DNA from: Puccinia triticina
Lineage: Eukaryota; Basidiomycota; Pucciniomycetes; Pucciniales; Pucciniaceae
Direction of reading: 5' to 3'
NCBI RefSeq assembly: GCF_026914185.1
Contig: NC_070563.1
Location: 5,601,001 to 5,665,000, forward strand
Length of the DNA: 64,000 nt
Shown here: positions 49,535-60,794 of the stretch, in pieces
How positions within the stretch are numbered: position 1 is the stretch's first letter
Layout of the letters: every line of letters begins with the position of its first letter
Made by a program: the position numbers and the translations under genes
Notes under the pieces: generated by a model
Database searches by the model: none
Seen by the model: only the letters and a program-made list of their open reading frames with translations
Told to the model about the DNA's origin: nothing

Positions 49535-49663
49535 CCGGCTATCCAAAGGCAAATCAATCAGCCGGCCAGATGTCGCTGCAGCTGACGCTGCATTCTGATA
49601 TGCAGCGTCATGATGTCGCTGCGGGCCGCAGCAACAGCGAGATGCCCGCAGTGTGAATAATCA

Positions 49664-49733
49664 ATTTAGCATAATGGTTAGTGCTTACCTCTTGCATGTA
49701 TTGTGATATGCAGGTTGCGGGTTCAATCCTCAC
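49664..49733 (+). other. tRNA-derived sequence, right palindrome copy
   Basis: AGCA-TAATGGTTAG-TGCT forms a 4-bp D-stem with an A box, and GGTTGCGGGTTCAATCC is a near-consensus B box. ACCT/AGGT could form an anticodon stem enclosing CTTGCAT plus about 14 extra nucleotides, so an intron-bearing Ala(UGC)-like origin is possible. No acceptor stem pairs, so it is a pseudogene or SINE head. Confidence 0.5.
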
Positions 49734-49949
49734 TGTGCACCTATTTTGACCTGACACACATTGGGTTGCTACATCTGGCAACTCACTAGCAACTCAATAG
49801 CAACTCCTCCCAGCTCATCCCCCCTCCAGAATCACCAATGCGAGCACAACAACAACCCTAGAACAGCTACAACCCGCCATCAAAACAGTCATCAAGAGCA
49901 GTGCAAGCTATCAATGACTGGCTGTCTGGTCATTGAGAGCCTCAAAAGC

Positions 49950-50850
49950 TATTTATGACCAGTTACATATACCAACCATTGAGAACATCAATGCCCAGCT
50001 ATACCGGTCATCAAGATCTCTCTTGATAAATGGCTCACCGTTCATCAAGAGCTCTCTGAATGAATGGCTCACCAGTCATTGAGACAGCCATCAATAGCTC
50101 TCTTGATGGCTGGCTGTACTGGTCATCAAGATCTCTCTCAATAAATGGCTCACTGGTCATCAAGAGCTCCCTAAATGAATGGCTCACCAGTCATTGAGAC
50201 AGCCATTGAGAGCTCTCTTGATGAATGGCTGTACCAGTCATTGAGAGCTGTCTTGATGACTGGCTGTACCAGTCATTGAGAGCTCTCTTGATGACTGGCT
50301 GTACTGGTCATCAAGAGCTCTCTTGATGACTGGCTGTACTGGTCATCAAGAGCTCTCTTGATGACTGGCTGTACTGGTCATCAAGAGCTCTCTTGATGAC
50401 TGGCTGTACTGGTCATTGAGAGCTCTCTCAATGACTGGCTGTAATGGTCATTGAGAGCTCTCTCAATGACTGGCTGTAATGTTCATTCAGAGCTCTCTCA
50501 ATGACTGGCTGTAATGTTCATTGAGAGCTCTCTCAATGACTGGCTTTACCGGTCATTGAGAGCTCTCTTGATGACTGGCTGTACTTGTCATCAAGAGCTC
50601 TCTCAATAACTGGCTGTACTGTTCATCAAGTGCTCTCTCAATGTCTGGCTGTACTTGTCATCAAGAGCTCTCTCAATAACTGGCTGTACTGTTCATCAAG
50701 TGCTCTCTCAATGTCTGGCTGTAGTCATCAAGAGCCCTCTCAATGACTGGCTATACCGTTCATCAAGAGCTCTCTTGATGACTGGCTACATTCATGTACA
50801 GGTCATCAAGAGCTCTCTCAATGACTGGCTACCCTGGTCATTGAGAGTAG
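49950..50850. repeat. 35-bp palindromic satellite, right outer array
   Basis: Mirror-orientation counterpart of 39,886-40,740, with a different number of units. Confidence 0.9.
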
Positions 50851-50854
50851 AGCT

Positions 50855-51490
50855 GGCCCCGCAGCACCGGGGTACCTATTTTGGTGCGGGTAACCACGAC
50901 TTTTTTTAGCCCAAGTAGGACACCCACACCCGCACCTGCACCCACGGAGTGGGACAGAGCGGGTACCTGCCCCTCAAAAATTGACTGGAAGGATTCCTTC
51001 CAGTCGAAGAGGTTACAAAAACTCTTCGACTGGAGGGATTCCTTCTGGTCAAAGGGGTTCTGTAACCTCTTTGACTGGAAGTAATCCTTCCGGTTGAAGA
51101 GGTTTTGTAACCTCTTTGACTGGAAGGCCTGCCTTCCAGTCGAGAGGTTCTGTAACCCCTTCGACTGGAATGAATCCTTCCAGTCAAGAGGTTCTGTAAC
51201 ACCTTCTACTGCAAGGAATCCTTCCATTCAAAAGTTTCTGTGACCCCTTTGACTGGAAGGGATTCCTTCTGGTCAAAGAGGTTACAGAACCTCTTTGACC
51301 GGAGGAGGGCCTTCCCAGTACTTCTGGTAGTCGTGGAAGCCGCCGCCTGGTACCTGTGGCGGGTGCGGGTACCCCCCTGTTTTTTCACAAATTCCTCACA
51401 CCCGGCACCCGCCGTGGGAGGTACCCAGGTGCAGAGGGAGAGGTACCTGGGTGCCAGGCACAGCTACTGGGGTATCACCTTTGATGGCCG
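50855..51490. mobile_element. GGTACC-type non-autonomous element remnant
   Basis: It begins TAGAGCTGGCCCCGC and ends at GGCACAGCTA, with ACCCGCACC/GGTACC motifs at both ends and CTTTGACTGGAAGG palindromes inside. The left arm holds a shorter counterpart at about 39,670-39,888. No clear target duplication. Confidence 0.6.
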
Positions 51491-51627
51491 GCTGACCGGT
51501 CATTGAGAGGTTTGATCCTCTTCAATGGCCAGCTGACTGGTCATCAAGAGTCTTTATCCTCTTCAATGGCCAGCTGACTGGTCATCAAGAGCCTTTATCC
51601 TGTTTGATGATTGGTCAGCCGGTCATC

Positions 51628-54600
51628 GAGAGGTTTAGAGATGTCAGTTGATACCCGGGTACCTGTAACAGGGGTGCGGGTACCTTCCCAAAAATTGCCC
51701 AAATCTGGACACCCGCACCCGCACCCGCACCTTCCCGGTGCAGGTACCCGGGTACCTGTTGCAGGTACCTCCAGGTGTGGAGTTATTTTTGCGGCTAAGT
51801 AAGCTCATAAACTAAACTCGTGCTTATTTTCATGAGATTATCTTCATGAATAAAAAAAAAAAAAACCAGAAAGGAACCCTTTTGCTTCATCTCGCCGATT
51901 TCCCTTTACCTTTTTGCTTAGCCTGGTTCTCCTTATTTAACTTCCAGTTTCTTAACACTCCAGGTTTTATTTTCCCCGTCTTGGAGTAAAACGCCACGGT
52001 CATACCTTTGGTGACTGATGAAGCACTGAGACGGTGCCTTCTAACCGAAACGTATTCCCTCCCAAAACTGAACAATCGTTCAACATCCACGGTTGTTGCT
52101 GTGTATAAGCGTGTTGCCATTAGTACACCAATCAACAACCCCCATTTGAGATACAAAAAGCTGACCAGGACAGCTTAACACATCAAGGGCCATCCCTACC
52201 AGACCGCCATGATCATTCCCTGCACGACGTTGTTGCAACCACCATTTGAGGGGATTCACCGGCTGTCCCTCATTGGTTAAAGTCAAACCCCCTGCAAGCC
52301 ACATGTGAATCGGATCGACCGGGGTGTTCCCTCCTCGAGCTTCTGAGGCGCCAATTAAACCTGCCAGAATTCCTTTTGAAGGCTTTAGTTCGGAAAGGAA
52401 AGAAGGTTAGCAAGAATTTTCATCAAGTATGAATCTATGATATAATTATCTTACTCACCTTTATACCAGGGTGTGCTTGCTGTGATGCGGATGGTTGAGG
52501 TGCAGGTTTGTAGTGAGCTTCCCACATCTCACGAGTCAGCCTGATTGCTTCTTTGATCCATTCTGGTTGCCACTTTGCGAGTTTGAAGTACTTGTCTTTG
52601 AATGAAGGATGCAATACTGTAGAACCACGATCAGTAATATCTTAGTTTAGCAGAAAAAATGGAAAAGACATACTCATAGCAACCCAATATAATGGCAAGC
52701 AGTCGGTCAGAGTATAGTATTTATTAGTGAGCTGAAGTCCAGCCCAACAGGCATTTCTCAAGGCTGGGGGATATTCGTCACGCTTTTCCAAGGCCGGGGC
52801 ATATTCGTCACGCTTTTCCGAGATGGCTGAAGACAGATGGCTAGTGATCTGGTCAATGAGGACAACGATGTCGGCGATTCAAGCGGCCCCACTATTTGAG
52901 ACTTGAAGGGTCATGTCATAGAAAGGTTGAAGAACCTCAACCAGGTCTCATGCTAAGTCAAGATCATCTTGGTTGATGTGATGTCTTCGAGCAGGACCGT
53001 GGTGTCTATCTTTCTGCCACTCAACGCTTAAATTTAAAGGTAACCAATCAGCGATTCAGTAAGGACAATCGATTTAAAAATAAGAAGAGAATTATCTCAC
53101 ATTGCTGCTGAGCATCGCAGTATACTTGACAATTGATCCAAAGTGGAATTCCATCGGGTCCGAACATCTCGTGCAACACTGTGTGGCTTAGAACAATGGA
53201 GATCACTACAGATCTCCCTGAAAAGAGCCCTTGAATTAGGAGACTTATTTAACTTTTGGGAAATCGCTTGGAACTGTTTTTGGTTTCATGTCAGTAATAA
53301 GTCAAACAAATTATTGGTTGGAGATCGCTGCTTACCTTGGATAAGCTCTGCTTGCATGAGTCGGAAGTGTATCGATCATCTTCGCCCTCATCGCTCATGT
53401 CATTTAAATCGCCTTCCTCTAGTTCAATTTCGTCTTCGCCAATGAGGCCAGAAGCCACGTTCTCTCCTAGTCTTTCGGAATCAAAATATTCCTCATCTCC
53501 TGAATCACTTTGAGCAAACCTATGCATAGATGTGGAACAATCAGTTGAAACGTGACATATGCATAGATGTGGAACGATAGTTGAAACGTGATGAGCTTAC
53601 ATTTGAATTTGGTCACCTGGATCCTCCACCAACTCTCCATCTTCCTCTTCTTCATCTGAGTCCTGGTCCTGATTGAGCAAGGAAGAAGCTTGATTTTTTC
53701 GGTGACTTCCGAACGGTCGCAAGATCACCTGAGCTATCAAGTTTAAGATATGAGCAAAACATTGAATCCAATGAACTTGCCCCTTGAACCGCGGCCATTT
53801 GTAAGATTTGAGTGTATCAATCATTGTCTGGTTGTTTGAAGCGTTTTCGGTGACAATCCCACATATCTACCCAATGAAAAAACAACCAATCAGCAAAAAA
53901 ACGGAAGAGACCAAGTAAACGCTTACCTTTTCATTCACACCAAACTTCTCGACAATTAGCTGGACAGTTTGAGCCAAATACACACCTGTATGGCTTTTAT
54001 TTAGCTTGACAAAGTCAAGCGGCATTGCCTCCAAGTGGAAGCCACCGGTATCTTCTTCAACCAGACGGTATATCACCGTTCCCAATATATCAAATCCATT
54101 CGGGGACTGCCAGGCGCCTAGCCCCAAATACATCGCACTGTTATGATTCTAAATCGAGGCACAAAATATATATTGTGGTCATGTTTAAAATCATTAGATG
54201 CAAAAGAGAAGCGAGGAAAGACTGACCTTGAGGGATTCTATAAACTTCTCCTGTACAGCTGTATATAAACGGCCTATATCGTCTGATACTGTCCTTCGTT
54301 CTGGTAGATTCTTGAGGATAACCGGGTGCAAGATGGCTCAATGAGTGTTGTCTCCAAGGGCTAAAAATGGTCGGGCAGCTTCAGCACACCAAATGGCACA
54401 CAGCTGGGGTACCTGGAATCGGATCAACTTCAGTCAAAGCTGGCATCAATTTGGGATAATAGAGAAATGTGGTGCTCACTTCACGCGGGTCAATATCACC
54501 TGTCCCAGATATCCCCAGGGCCGACAGTTTCTGAGTTTCATTTGCGTCCCGTACTCTCTTGGTGCAGTTTGCGACATGCTTTGCTAGATTTGTTGGGGAA

Positions 54601-55437
54601 GTCTCATAGGTTGGCCTGTTTATTTTGGTTCCACAGCTGAACAAAATTGAAGACAAAATTAGGTACAGGTAGGAAAACTACAAAAAAAATATTAACTTAC
54701 GTTTTGCATGCGTAACAAATCATCTTGTGACCGTTCTTGTCCACTTGATCAGAAAGTTGTGGGGTTTTGAAATAAGAATAGCATGGGCTGAGACAATTCG
54801 CGTGAACTCTCCGAGCTTTTTCTGGAAAGTGATTAAGTCAAATTGGGTCAATCATGGGCAAATTATTAATCTAAAATGAACTTACTGAGCTCTTGTTCAT
54901 CTGAAAGCTGTTTGCCCCTTGAGTTCTGAGTGCTTGCCGGAGTTTTGGAGTTGGAGGGTTGGAGGCATCTTTGTTTTGATCAGAGTCATCGGATACTTCA
55001 ACTACTGCCCGGCTTCTTTTTTTCGGGCCGGAGATAGAAGACAAAGGTGATTCAGTTGGCTTGTGGCGCTTCCGGCTTTTCCCCATTGTTGAGGAGTGAG
55101 GTAGTGAAGAGGGGATTGACTGATTGACGCCGGACCAGAGGTAGGCAAGCACAACGGCCACAGCTCCCCAATTGGTTCCCCGCCCCAGTACCCCAGGAAT
55201 GTATATAAGTATAAACATGTGTATTTAAATGAATATATGTTGATAGACAGATATTCAAATATACATCTAGACCATTGCAAATGCACGCGTGTATAGCAGG
55301 TACCTGGTGCGGGTACCTGCCCGTTTTTTGCCCCCAAAAGTAGACACCCGCACCCGTACCTGCTACCTGTTTGCGGGTACCTGTTTTGGAAACAAGGTAA
55401 CCGGAAACAGGTACCTGATGACATCTCTAGAGAGGTT
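51628..55437 (-). mobile_element. Degenerate hAT transposon, 3794 bp, inserted in the palindrome arm
   Basis: The element is 51,636-55,429. It has termini TAGAGATGTCAG...GGTACCTGT and the inverted match, and a perfect 8-bp duplication GAGAGGTT at 51,628-51,635 and 55,430-55,437. Excising it in mind rejoins the palindrome arm exactly. Subterminal zones carry GGTACC and ACCCGCACCC repeats. Confidence 0.93.
51887..55086 (-). pseudogene. hAT transposase, decayed
   Basis: It starts MGKSRKRHK at 55,086. A BED-like finger (ICYACKT, then TNLAKHVANC) is followed by the core and, at 52,156-51,887, the C-terminal hAT block (TVDVERLFSFGREYVSVRRHRLS) containing the catalytic Glu. The first catalytic Asp region reads LGLGAWQSPNG, with Gly where hAT proteins have Asp. 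The second reads VTENASNN, with Glu in place of Asp. A TGA follows DNTH near 54,340. These changes make the protein inactive. Small acidic blocks (EEEEDGELVEDPGD; DDEIELEEGDLND) lie in the insertion domain. Exons are short and partly unresolved. Confidence 0.8.
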
Positions 55438-55750
55438 GTATCCCTTTCAATGACCGGTCAGCCTGTCATCAAGAGTGTAGCCTCTTTGATGACCTGTCAG
55501 CCGTTCATCAACAGTGTAGCCTCTTTGATGACCGGCTGACAGGTCATCAAGAGGTTGTAGGCTCTTTTATTACCGGCTGACCGGCCATCAAGGAGGCTAC
55601 ACTCTTGATGACCGGCTGACTGGCGGGTACCCATCCAGTTACCCGCCGTCCTCCTCACCAGAATTCTGGACACCCGCACCTGTCGGCGGGTACCTGTAGA
55701 GCCAAACGGGTACTGGGTACCCGGCAGCAAGTACCTGTTTGCCATCTCTA
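55438..55750. repeat. End of the palindrome arm and hAT-like right terminus
   Basis: CCGGTCATCAAGAG repeats up to about 55,620, then GGTACC/ACCCGCACC subterminal sequence ending TTTGCCATCTCTA at 55,750. The matching left terminus of this hAT-like end was not found. Confidence 0.6.
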
Positions 55751-55941
55751 GTTCACAATAGGATAAAATTAAAACTTCAGAGCCAATTTTAAGGCCTTTA
55801 TGAATTTTTTTTTAAAAAGTGAAGAAGTTGCTCTGATTTTCAGGGGACACCCAATCCCGTACGTGTTGCCATATTTTTAAAAATTTGTTGTTAAAGGCCT
55901 CAAAATTGACTTTAAAGTTTTGTTTTTATCCTATTGTGAAC
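55751..55941. mobile_element. Tc1-like MITE, complete copy, 191 bp
   Basis: Terminal inverted repeats GTTCACAATAGGATAAAA and the inverse, followed on the right by CCCCCC. It provides the reference for the split copy at 32,642/43,482 and for the palindrome copy at 47,182. The left terminal G-run seen in the 32.6-kb copy is missing here. Confidence 0.85.
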
Positions 55942-56060
55942 CCCCCTGATGTGAAGAGAGAAGTGCGTGGACTACCTGTGATTCTAACAATGTGTTTTTG
56001 TTTCATGAGGATTGGTAAGTTTAGTGCAAATGGCAAAAATTGGTGGTGGTGTGAGGGTAT

Positions 56061-57224
56061 TCAGTTGGACAATGCTTGTATGAGTTTCTTTTCGTGATCA
56101 AATAGAAAGTATTTTTTTCTTTTCAGGAGTGAGTGTATAAGCTTGGTGGCTTTTTTTTTATTAGCAATATTAACATCATCTTTGTGGAGCACATGCCACA
56201 GTGCAGCTATTGCAGTGACTCTAGTCTGGGCTGATATGTTTCTGTCTGGTTTAAGCGAGAAGATAGATTTAATTATATCCATGTCGTTGGCCAATGTATC
56301 CTGGAACCCATGAGTTATTGATGCTCCTAAATCCTCCAACGTTTCGTCCTTCTCCCACATTTTGCGGAACTTTTTTTTGTCTTTGACTGATCATTAACCA
56401 AATTGTTGCAAATTATAAAACAGATTCAGAATTAATATGAAAGTTCCACTTGTTTTGCTGATACTTGTTTTAGATGACTTACAAGGTTCCGAAAGACCTT
56501 TCTCCGGGTGATAGAGCTCTGAAAGATGATTATTTTTTCAAAATGTGATTGTAAGAAGTAAGTTTTATCCGGAAAGAGTGACAAATTCATTTTTTAAAAA
56601 GACCAACCCTGCGCCCATTGGAACTCTGTATCCTGCTCGCCGCGTAATTTCAACATAGTCTTCTTCACTCTTTTCATGATTGTGCTCTTTACAATTTCGA
56701 CCTTGTAGTTTTGCAGGATGAAAGTGTGAAAAGCATAGAGTATTGCAACATTAATCCTTTTGAATTCTGAATCTGGATTCACTACCTCGGAGAGTACTTC
56801 ACACCAGAGCAGTAGATCATCCGGAGGCGTGGATATTGCAGGCTGCAGGAGACAGATTAACGCTTGATTCATGTGTCGGATCTGTTGAGCGGGTCTCATA
56901 GCGTAGAACATCGTCTTGAATTCAAAAACTGAATCCTTCGAACTGGTATACTCTTGGGTTTGAGGAATACAAATCAGAGAGCATCAGCATTGAGGCAAAA
57001 TTGAGTAATTAAGTGGTGATTCGGAGGACCCAGTCAAGACTCAAACCCCTGGAGCAAGGTGAGAACATACCTGGGTGTAAGTCAAAAAAGCCGATGGGGC
57101 GAGACATTGGCTCCAGATCCTCCAAGAGGTATGCCTCAGTGTGATTTGGAAGGCAGATGGCGTCGGTATAAATTATGAGCTGGCTAATGAATAAAACAAC
57201 AGGCAAGTAATAAGGAAGCCACAT
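56061..57224 (-). CDS. Small secreted protein, no recognised family, 286 aa
   Basis: Four exons: 57224-57071, 56952-56608, 56518-56483 and 56386-56061. The total of 861 nt is in frame and all introns are GT-AG. The N-terminus MWLPYYLPVVLFISQLIIYTDA is a strong signal peptide. The mature part is mostly helical, with few cysteines, a basic KKKFRK stretch near the third exon junction and a Lys-rich C-terminal third (KKKATKLIHSLLKRKKY). I recognise no domain. Secretion, small size and position at the edge of a 26-kb repeat nest fit a rust effector candidate (inference). Unlike the gene at 11.6 kb it has no stops. The start is the only ATG ahead of the signal peptide in this frame. Confidence 0.78.
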
Positions 57225-57494
57225 GATAGGTCGACGGATTGGTTGTCAGATGGAGCTTGCAATGGTTATCAGATGGAGCTTGCAATTAGGCGAGCTGCTG
57301 TTTTATGTCGCACTCCCGCACACCGGCATACACTCTCATGGATGAAGTGGGACCCCTTCGAAACGTTTCTAAAGAATGTTTCAAAACTCTTTTGATCTTG
57401 GCCTGAAACTCGGAGTGTGTCTTCAGCCTTGCATCCTGTACACATGGCTGTACAGGATGGGAAATGGCTGCCGGGCTGCACCAGGCCTTGACCA

Positions 57495-58090
57495 CTAACT
57501 TAACAAAGTCCCTCTATATGAGGGGGGACGCTGTCCCGCAGGGACCCTCCGAAGGAGGGACTTACACCCAATGTCCAAGTTTGGGCTGACAGAATCAGAA
57601 TTATGTCGTTTTTCAAACGTTTCTGGCTTCACCCTTTCCCATTGGGCAGCAAAGGTTTGGGGGAACAAAAGATTCCCCAGATCAAGGAGAATCTCTCCAA
57701 ATTTTTCTGAATTTTTTGAGGCCTTCAGAATCCCTCAGATCTAATTTTTGTGACTATCTGTGGTCTGCTTCATCCTATATTACAAAGTTCACACTGTACA
57801 GAATCCAAAACTCATGATGTTACAAGGGACATTGCACATCAAGAAGACAGGTTGGGGATAGGTGGGTATAGTACATGGATAAAGAAGACTTTGGTCATCA
57901 TGGAAATCCAAACAATAATGAAATTGGACAGGAAATGGACCGGTGAGAGCAGTTTTAAAAAAGTCCCCACCAAAAAACCAAATGCTGTCAGCCTGTAAGT
58001 CCGTTTAGCGCGTAAGTCCCTCCCTCCGGTCGGCGCGATGCGACCAGTGTTTTACCACTCCACCTGTAGGAGGGTGGGACTTAAGTTAGC
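57495..58090. mobile_element. MITE-like segment with CTAACTTAA/AAGTCCCTC ends
   Basis: Left CTAACTTAACAAAGTCCCTC, right GTGGGACTTAAGTTAG. Each end also carries a CCCTCC...GGAGGG hairpin. Length about 595 bp, no gene. Related hairpins occur at 17,839-17,892, and related architecture at 43.5-44.0 kb. Confidence 0.6.
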
Positions 58091-60610
58091 CTTGACCATG
58101 ATGTGTAGCCCCCAGACCCTACCGAGCTAGCCGTCACCAGGGCTGTATGGATGTCCGAATTTAATATTTCTGTAAGGATGAGATGAAGGCCCACTTGAAG
58201 GATCAGCTTAAGGCGTGCGAGGGTCGGATGAAGGCCGCCATAACTATGAAGGAAGCCAATTAATGGCGCTTTACGACTCGAAAGCTCCCTGGCGAAGTTG
58301 ACAAATGACGAGGCTCATGATGAGAGGAATCTCCGAGGTACATATACTGCCTGCGCAGTGCAACTCATCCGCCGGCAGAACCACGCAACATTGCGTGCAC
58401 TCCCTTCCATTTGCCGCCATTTATGTAGCTCACAAACTAATTACTTTACCACGGGTGCACTTGGGTGCCCCAGGGACAGCCCCCAACATAACATCGCAGA
58501 GGCATCCAAATCCATTTAAAATCCAGATCCCCCCTCATAACAGCGTCACTACGGCTCAGTTGTGATACCTTTTGGGTCCTTGGGGCGGCACTGGGACTAT
58601 GCCGTCCCAGGGATGGATCTGCAATCCCAAAGTGCACCCACGGTGTAGTCCCAGTCTGCCTGAGGGCGCACAGTGCGAGCTCCGGTGTGAGGCTGGTAGC
58701 TTGTCATATATGCACCCTGTACATAACAGGATGGTCCACATCTGAGTTTTTAGTGATGTAAAAAAGTTCATAAAATTGATGGGTAATTTTACTTGGGCCA
58801 GCAACTTGAGTCAGTAGCAGACGCACCTCCACGGTGTGGTGCGCAAAATGGTACAGCTACGGTTCAAGATCAAGATTAAGCATGAAGATACAGATGAATA
58901 CTCAAGATTCAATTCACCGGTAATCAAGATCAAGCCCTCAAGATTATCCGCCTCAAATCTCAAGCTCAAGATTCAAGATGTTATGATTGATATTGATGAT
59001 TGTTGGTAATTTTTTTTCTCTGTTCTATATGATGTGGCTTCAGTTCAGATACAACCCCTCTTTCGATTGCATTCATTCTCTTATTTTACTCTCCTCATTT
59101 TTCTGTGTATGTGGTTGATGTTTCTTTGTGCGTGTTCTGTTTTGTTTGTGTTGCGCAGAGCTTGTTTGTAGTTAGGGATGTGATGAACATGTCTGTGACA
59201 TGATCACTTCCTGGAGTCTGAATTTAGTGTTATAGCCGTAGACTGTGAAAGGAAAAATAGCACTTCTCAGTATTGAGTTCCTGACATGCGGCTTGGAGCA
59301 ACTCAACAAGGCTGACACGGCTTCCTGCAGTCCTATGACCAGGGCAACCCAGCTACAAGTTACTAAGTACTCCATGGGGATAGTAGAGGATAGCACACCT
59401 TGGTCGCAGAAGTAGTTGGAATGATTTTAATTTTGGTGTAAGAGGTCATGGAGAGGATGTGTGAGGAATATAGGAAAAAGAGCACAACAAGGCTGGCGGG
59501 TTATAACTTTAAGGACCGAGGCAGATGAACTGAGTTATTTCCAACAGTGAATTCAATGAATGCTCTGAAGAATGCCTATGAGGACTTGGGGGTATAAACG
59601 CACTAGACTGGATGAAAATGTACTGAGGAAAGAAGAGAATGGTGGTCTTGTTGCTTTGCTCTCTCTTTTATAGGCTATGGTCTGCTGCTCAACTTGTGGT
59701 TGAGTGGATGGTTCTACAACACTCTTACCTTTACCTTAAACCAGTGTTATCTTGTTTACTTCTTTTCTAATCTACGCTTACGGGTACCCTTCAATTCATA
59801 ATGTGCTTTCTTTTTGCAATTTGTACCCTCTTGCGCCACACCACTCTAATTCATAATGTATTTGTCTAATGCAGTTTTCTAATGCTGCTCCATGTTACTA
59901 ATATAATTCTTTATGCTCTTGCGCTGCTCACTCCCTGACAGAGTTTGAACTTTGAACTCAGATGATGGGGAGGCATGGCTGTATTCTGATCCACAACATA
60001 CACCATCAAGATTCTCAGATCCTTATCCTCATCACCTCATCAGCATTCCTTCCCAGATCCTCAACCCCCAAGCCCACCAACAAGTCTCACTGACATTGTT
60101 GTTCAACCCCTTTCTCTGGGTTTTCTCAGATCTCAGTCATTCTAGGACCTCACAGGAAGGCAAGCTTCTCATTGCCACTATCCCTTGCATGCACTGCCTA
60201 TGGCCTGGCACCATAGGAGCTCCATAGCGGTTCCATCACTACTAATAAACACTCACAACTCACTCAAAACTTGTCAACCTGCCTGAAACCACTCAACTTC
60301 TACCTTATCTCAGACTAAGCAGTTAGATACCTTGTTATTCAGTCAATCTCCCTTTCATTGGAAATGATGAGCAATCTGACACAGTCCCTCCCAGTATCAT
60401 GAGACAGTACTCCAACCACCAGACTCTCACATGTGACATCTCAATCATACTTCTCTAGTTTGATGTTGAAGACACCAATGCAATGGTTGAGAAAGCAATT
60501 GGGCTCCCCCAATCAAGAACAGTAGGACAACCCACTTTCTCCAGGAGTCCAATCTTATGGATTGTTTTGGCTTGTTTGGTGAGATCTCCAAATACAACAG
60601 CCTCTTGAGA
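58091..60610. other. Intergenic DNA, no gene supported
   Basis: A frame near 58,180-58,440 encodes HLKDQLKACEGRMKAAITMK, then breaks; it may be a coiled-coil gene remnant. Near 58,870-58,980 AAGATCAAGATT-type repeats occur. The remainder is AT-rich and featureless. Confidence 0.45.
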
Positions 60611-60611
60611 T

Positions 60612-60794
60612 ATGTTCTATCAAACAGATATTTACATCCTCCAAAAATCCCACGGAGAATTCAATATTGGGATCCTTTTCAACATGTCAGATTCTGATTT
60701 CCAACAAGCAGCCAGGACAACCAAAGCTGGTTTCATCCGAGTTCTGGATGCAATCTGGAACAATGATGTATTTCAAGCAGGGGTATATCACTAA
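60612..60794 (+). pseudogene. PIF/Harbinger-type transposase fragment
   Basis: NMSDSDFQQAARTTKAGFIR resembles, from memory, the N-terminal segment of fungal Harbinger (DDE_Tnp_4) transposases, in which an F-x-x-A-x-R-x-x-x-x-x-F pattern precedes the DDE domain. The frame stops after about 60 residues, where the half-copy of the hairpin MITE begins. No DDE domain follows. Confidence 0.5.

Larger units (their letters stand above)
39476..55461. repeat. Giant inverted repeat (palindrome), flank axis at 45,332
   Basis: Position x pairs with 90,664 minus x over at least 40,706-44,569 and 46,095-49,958, with only scattered base differences (for example, one residue difference each in two shadow peptides). 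Outer parts (39,476-40,700 against 49,960-51,630) align with indels; the right arm then continues after a hAT insertion (51,636-55,429) to 55,461. The arms contain element B, satellites and tRNA-like segments in mirror order. Orientation of the central satellite flips near 45,428, off the flank axis, because the arrays differ in length. Confidence 0.93.

Noticed and set aside
39886..50850. CRISPR-like array (regular short repeats)
   Set aside because: Units are contiguous 35-bp satellites with no unique spacers, and the sequence is clearly eukaryotic with introns.
57269..57495. Extra upstream exons of the secreted-protein gene
   Set aside because: Frames there lack a start linked by splice sites, and the signal peptide at 57,224 already marks the N-terminus.
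59952..60227. 91-codon open frame as a gene
   Set aside because: No recognised similarity, no signal peptide, no good splice context and no codon bias.
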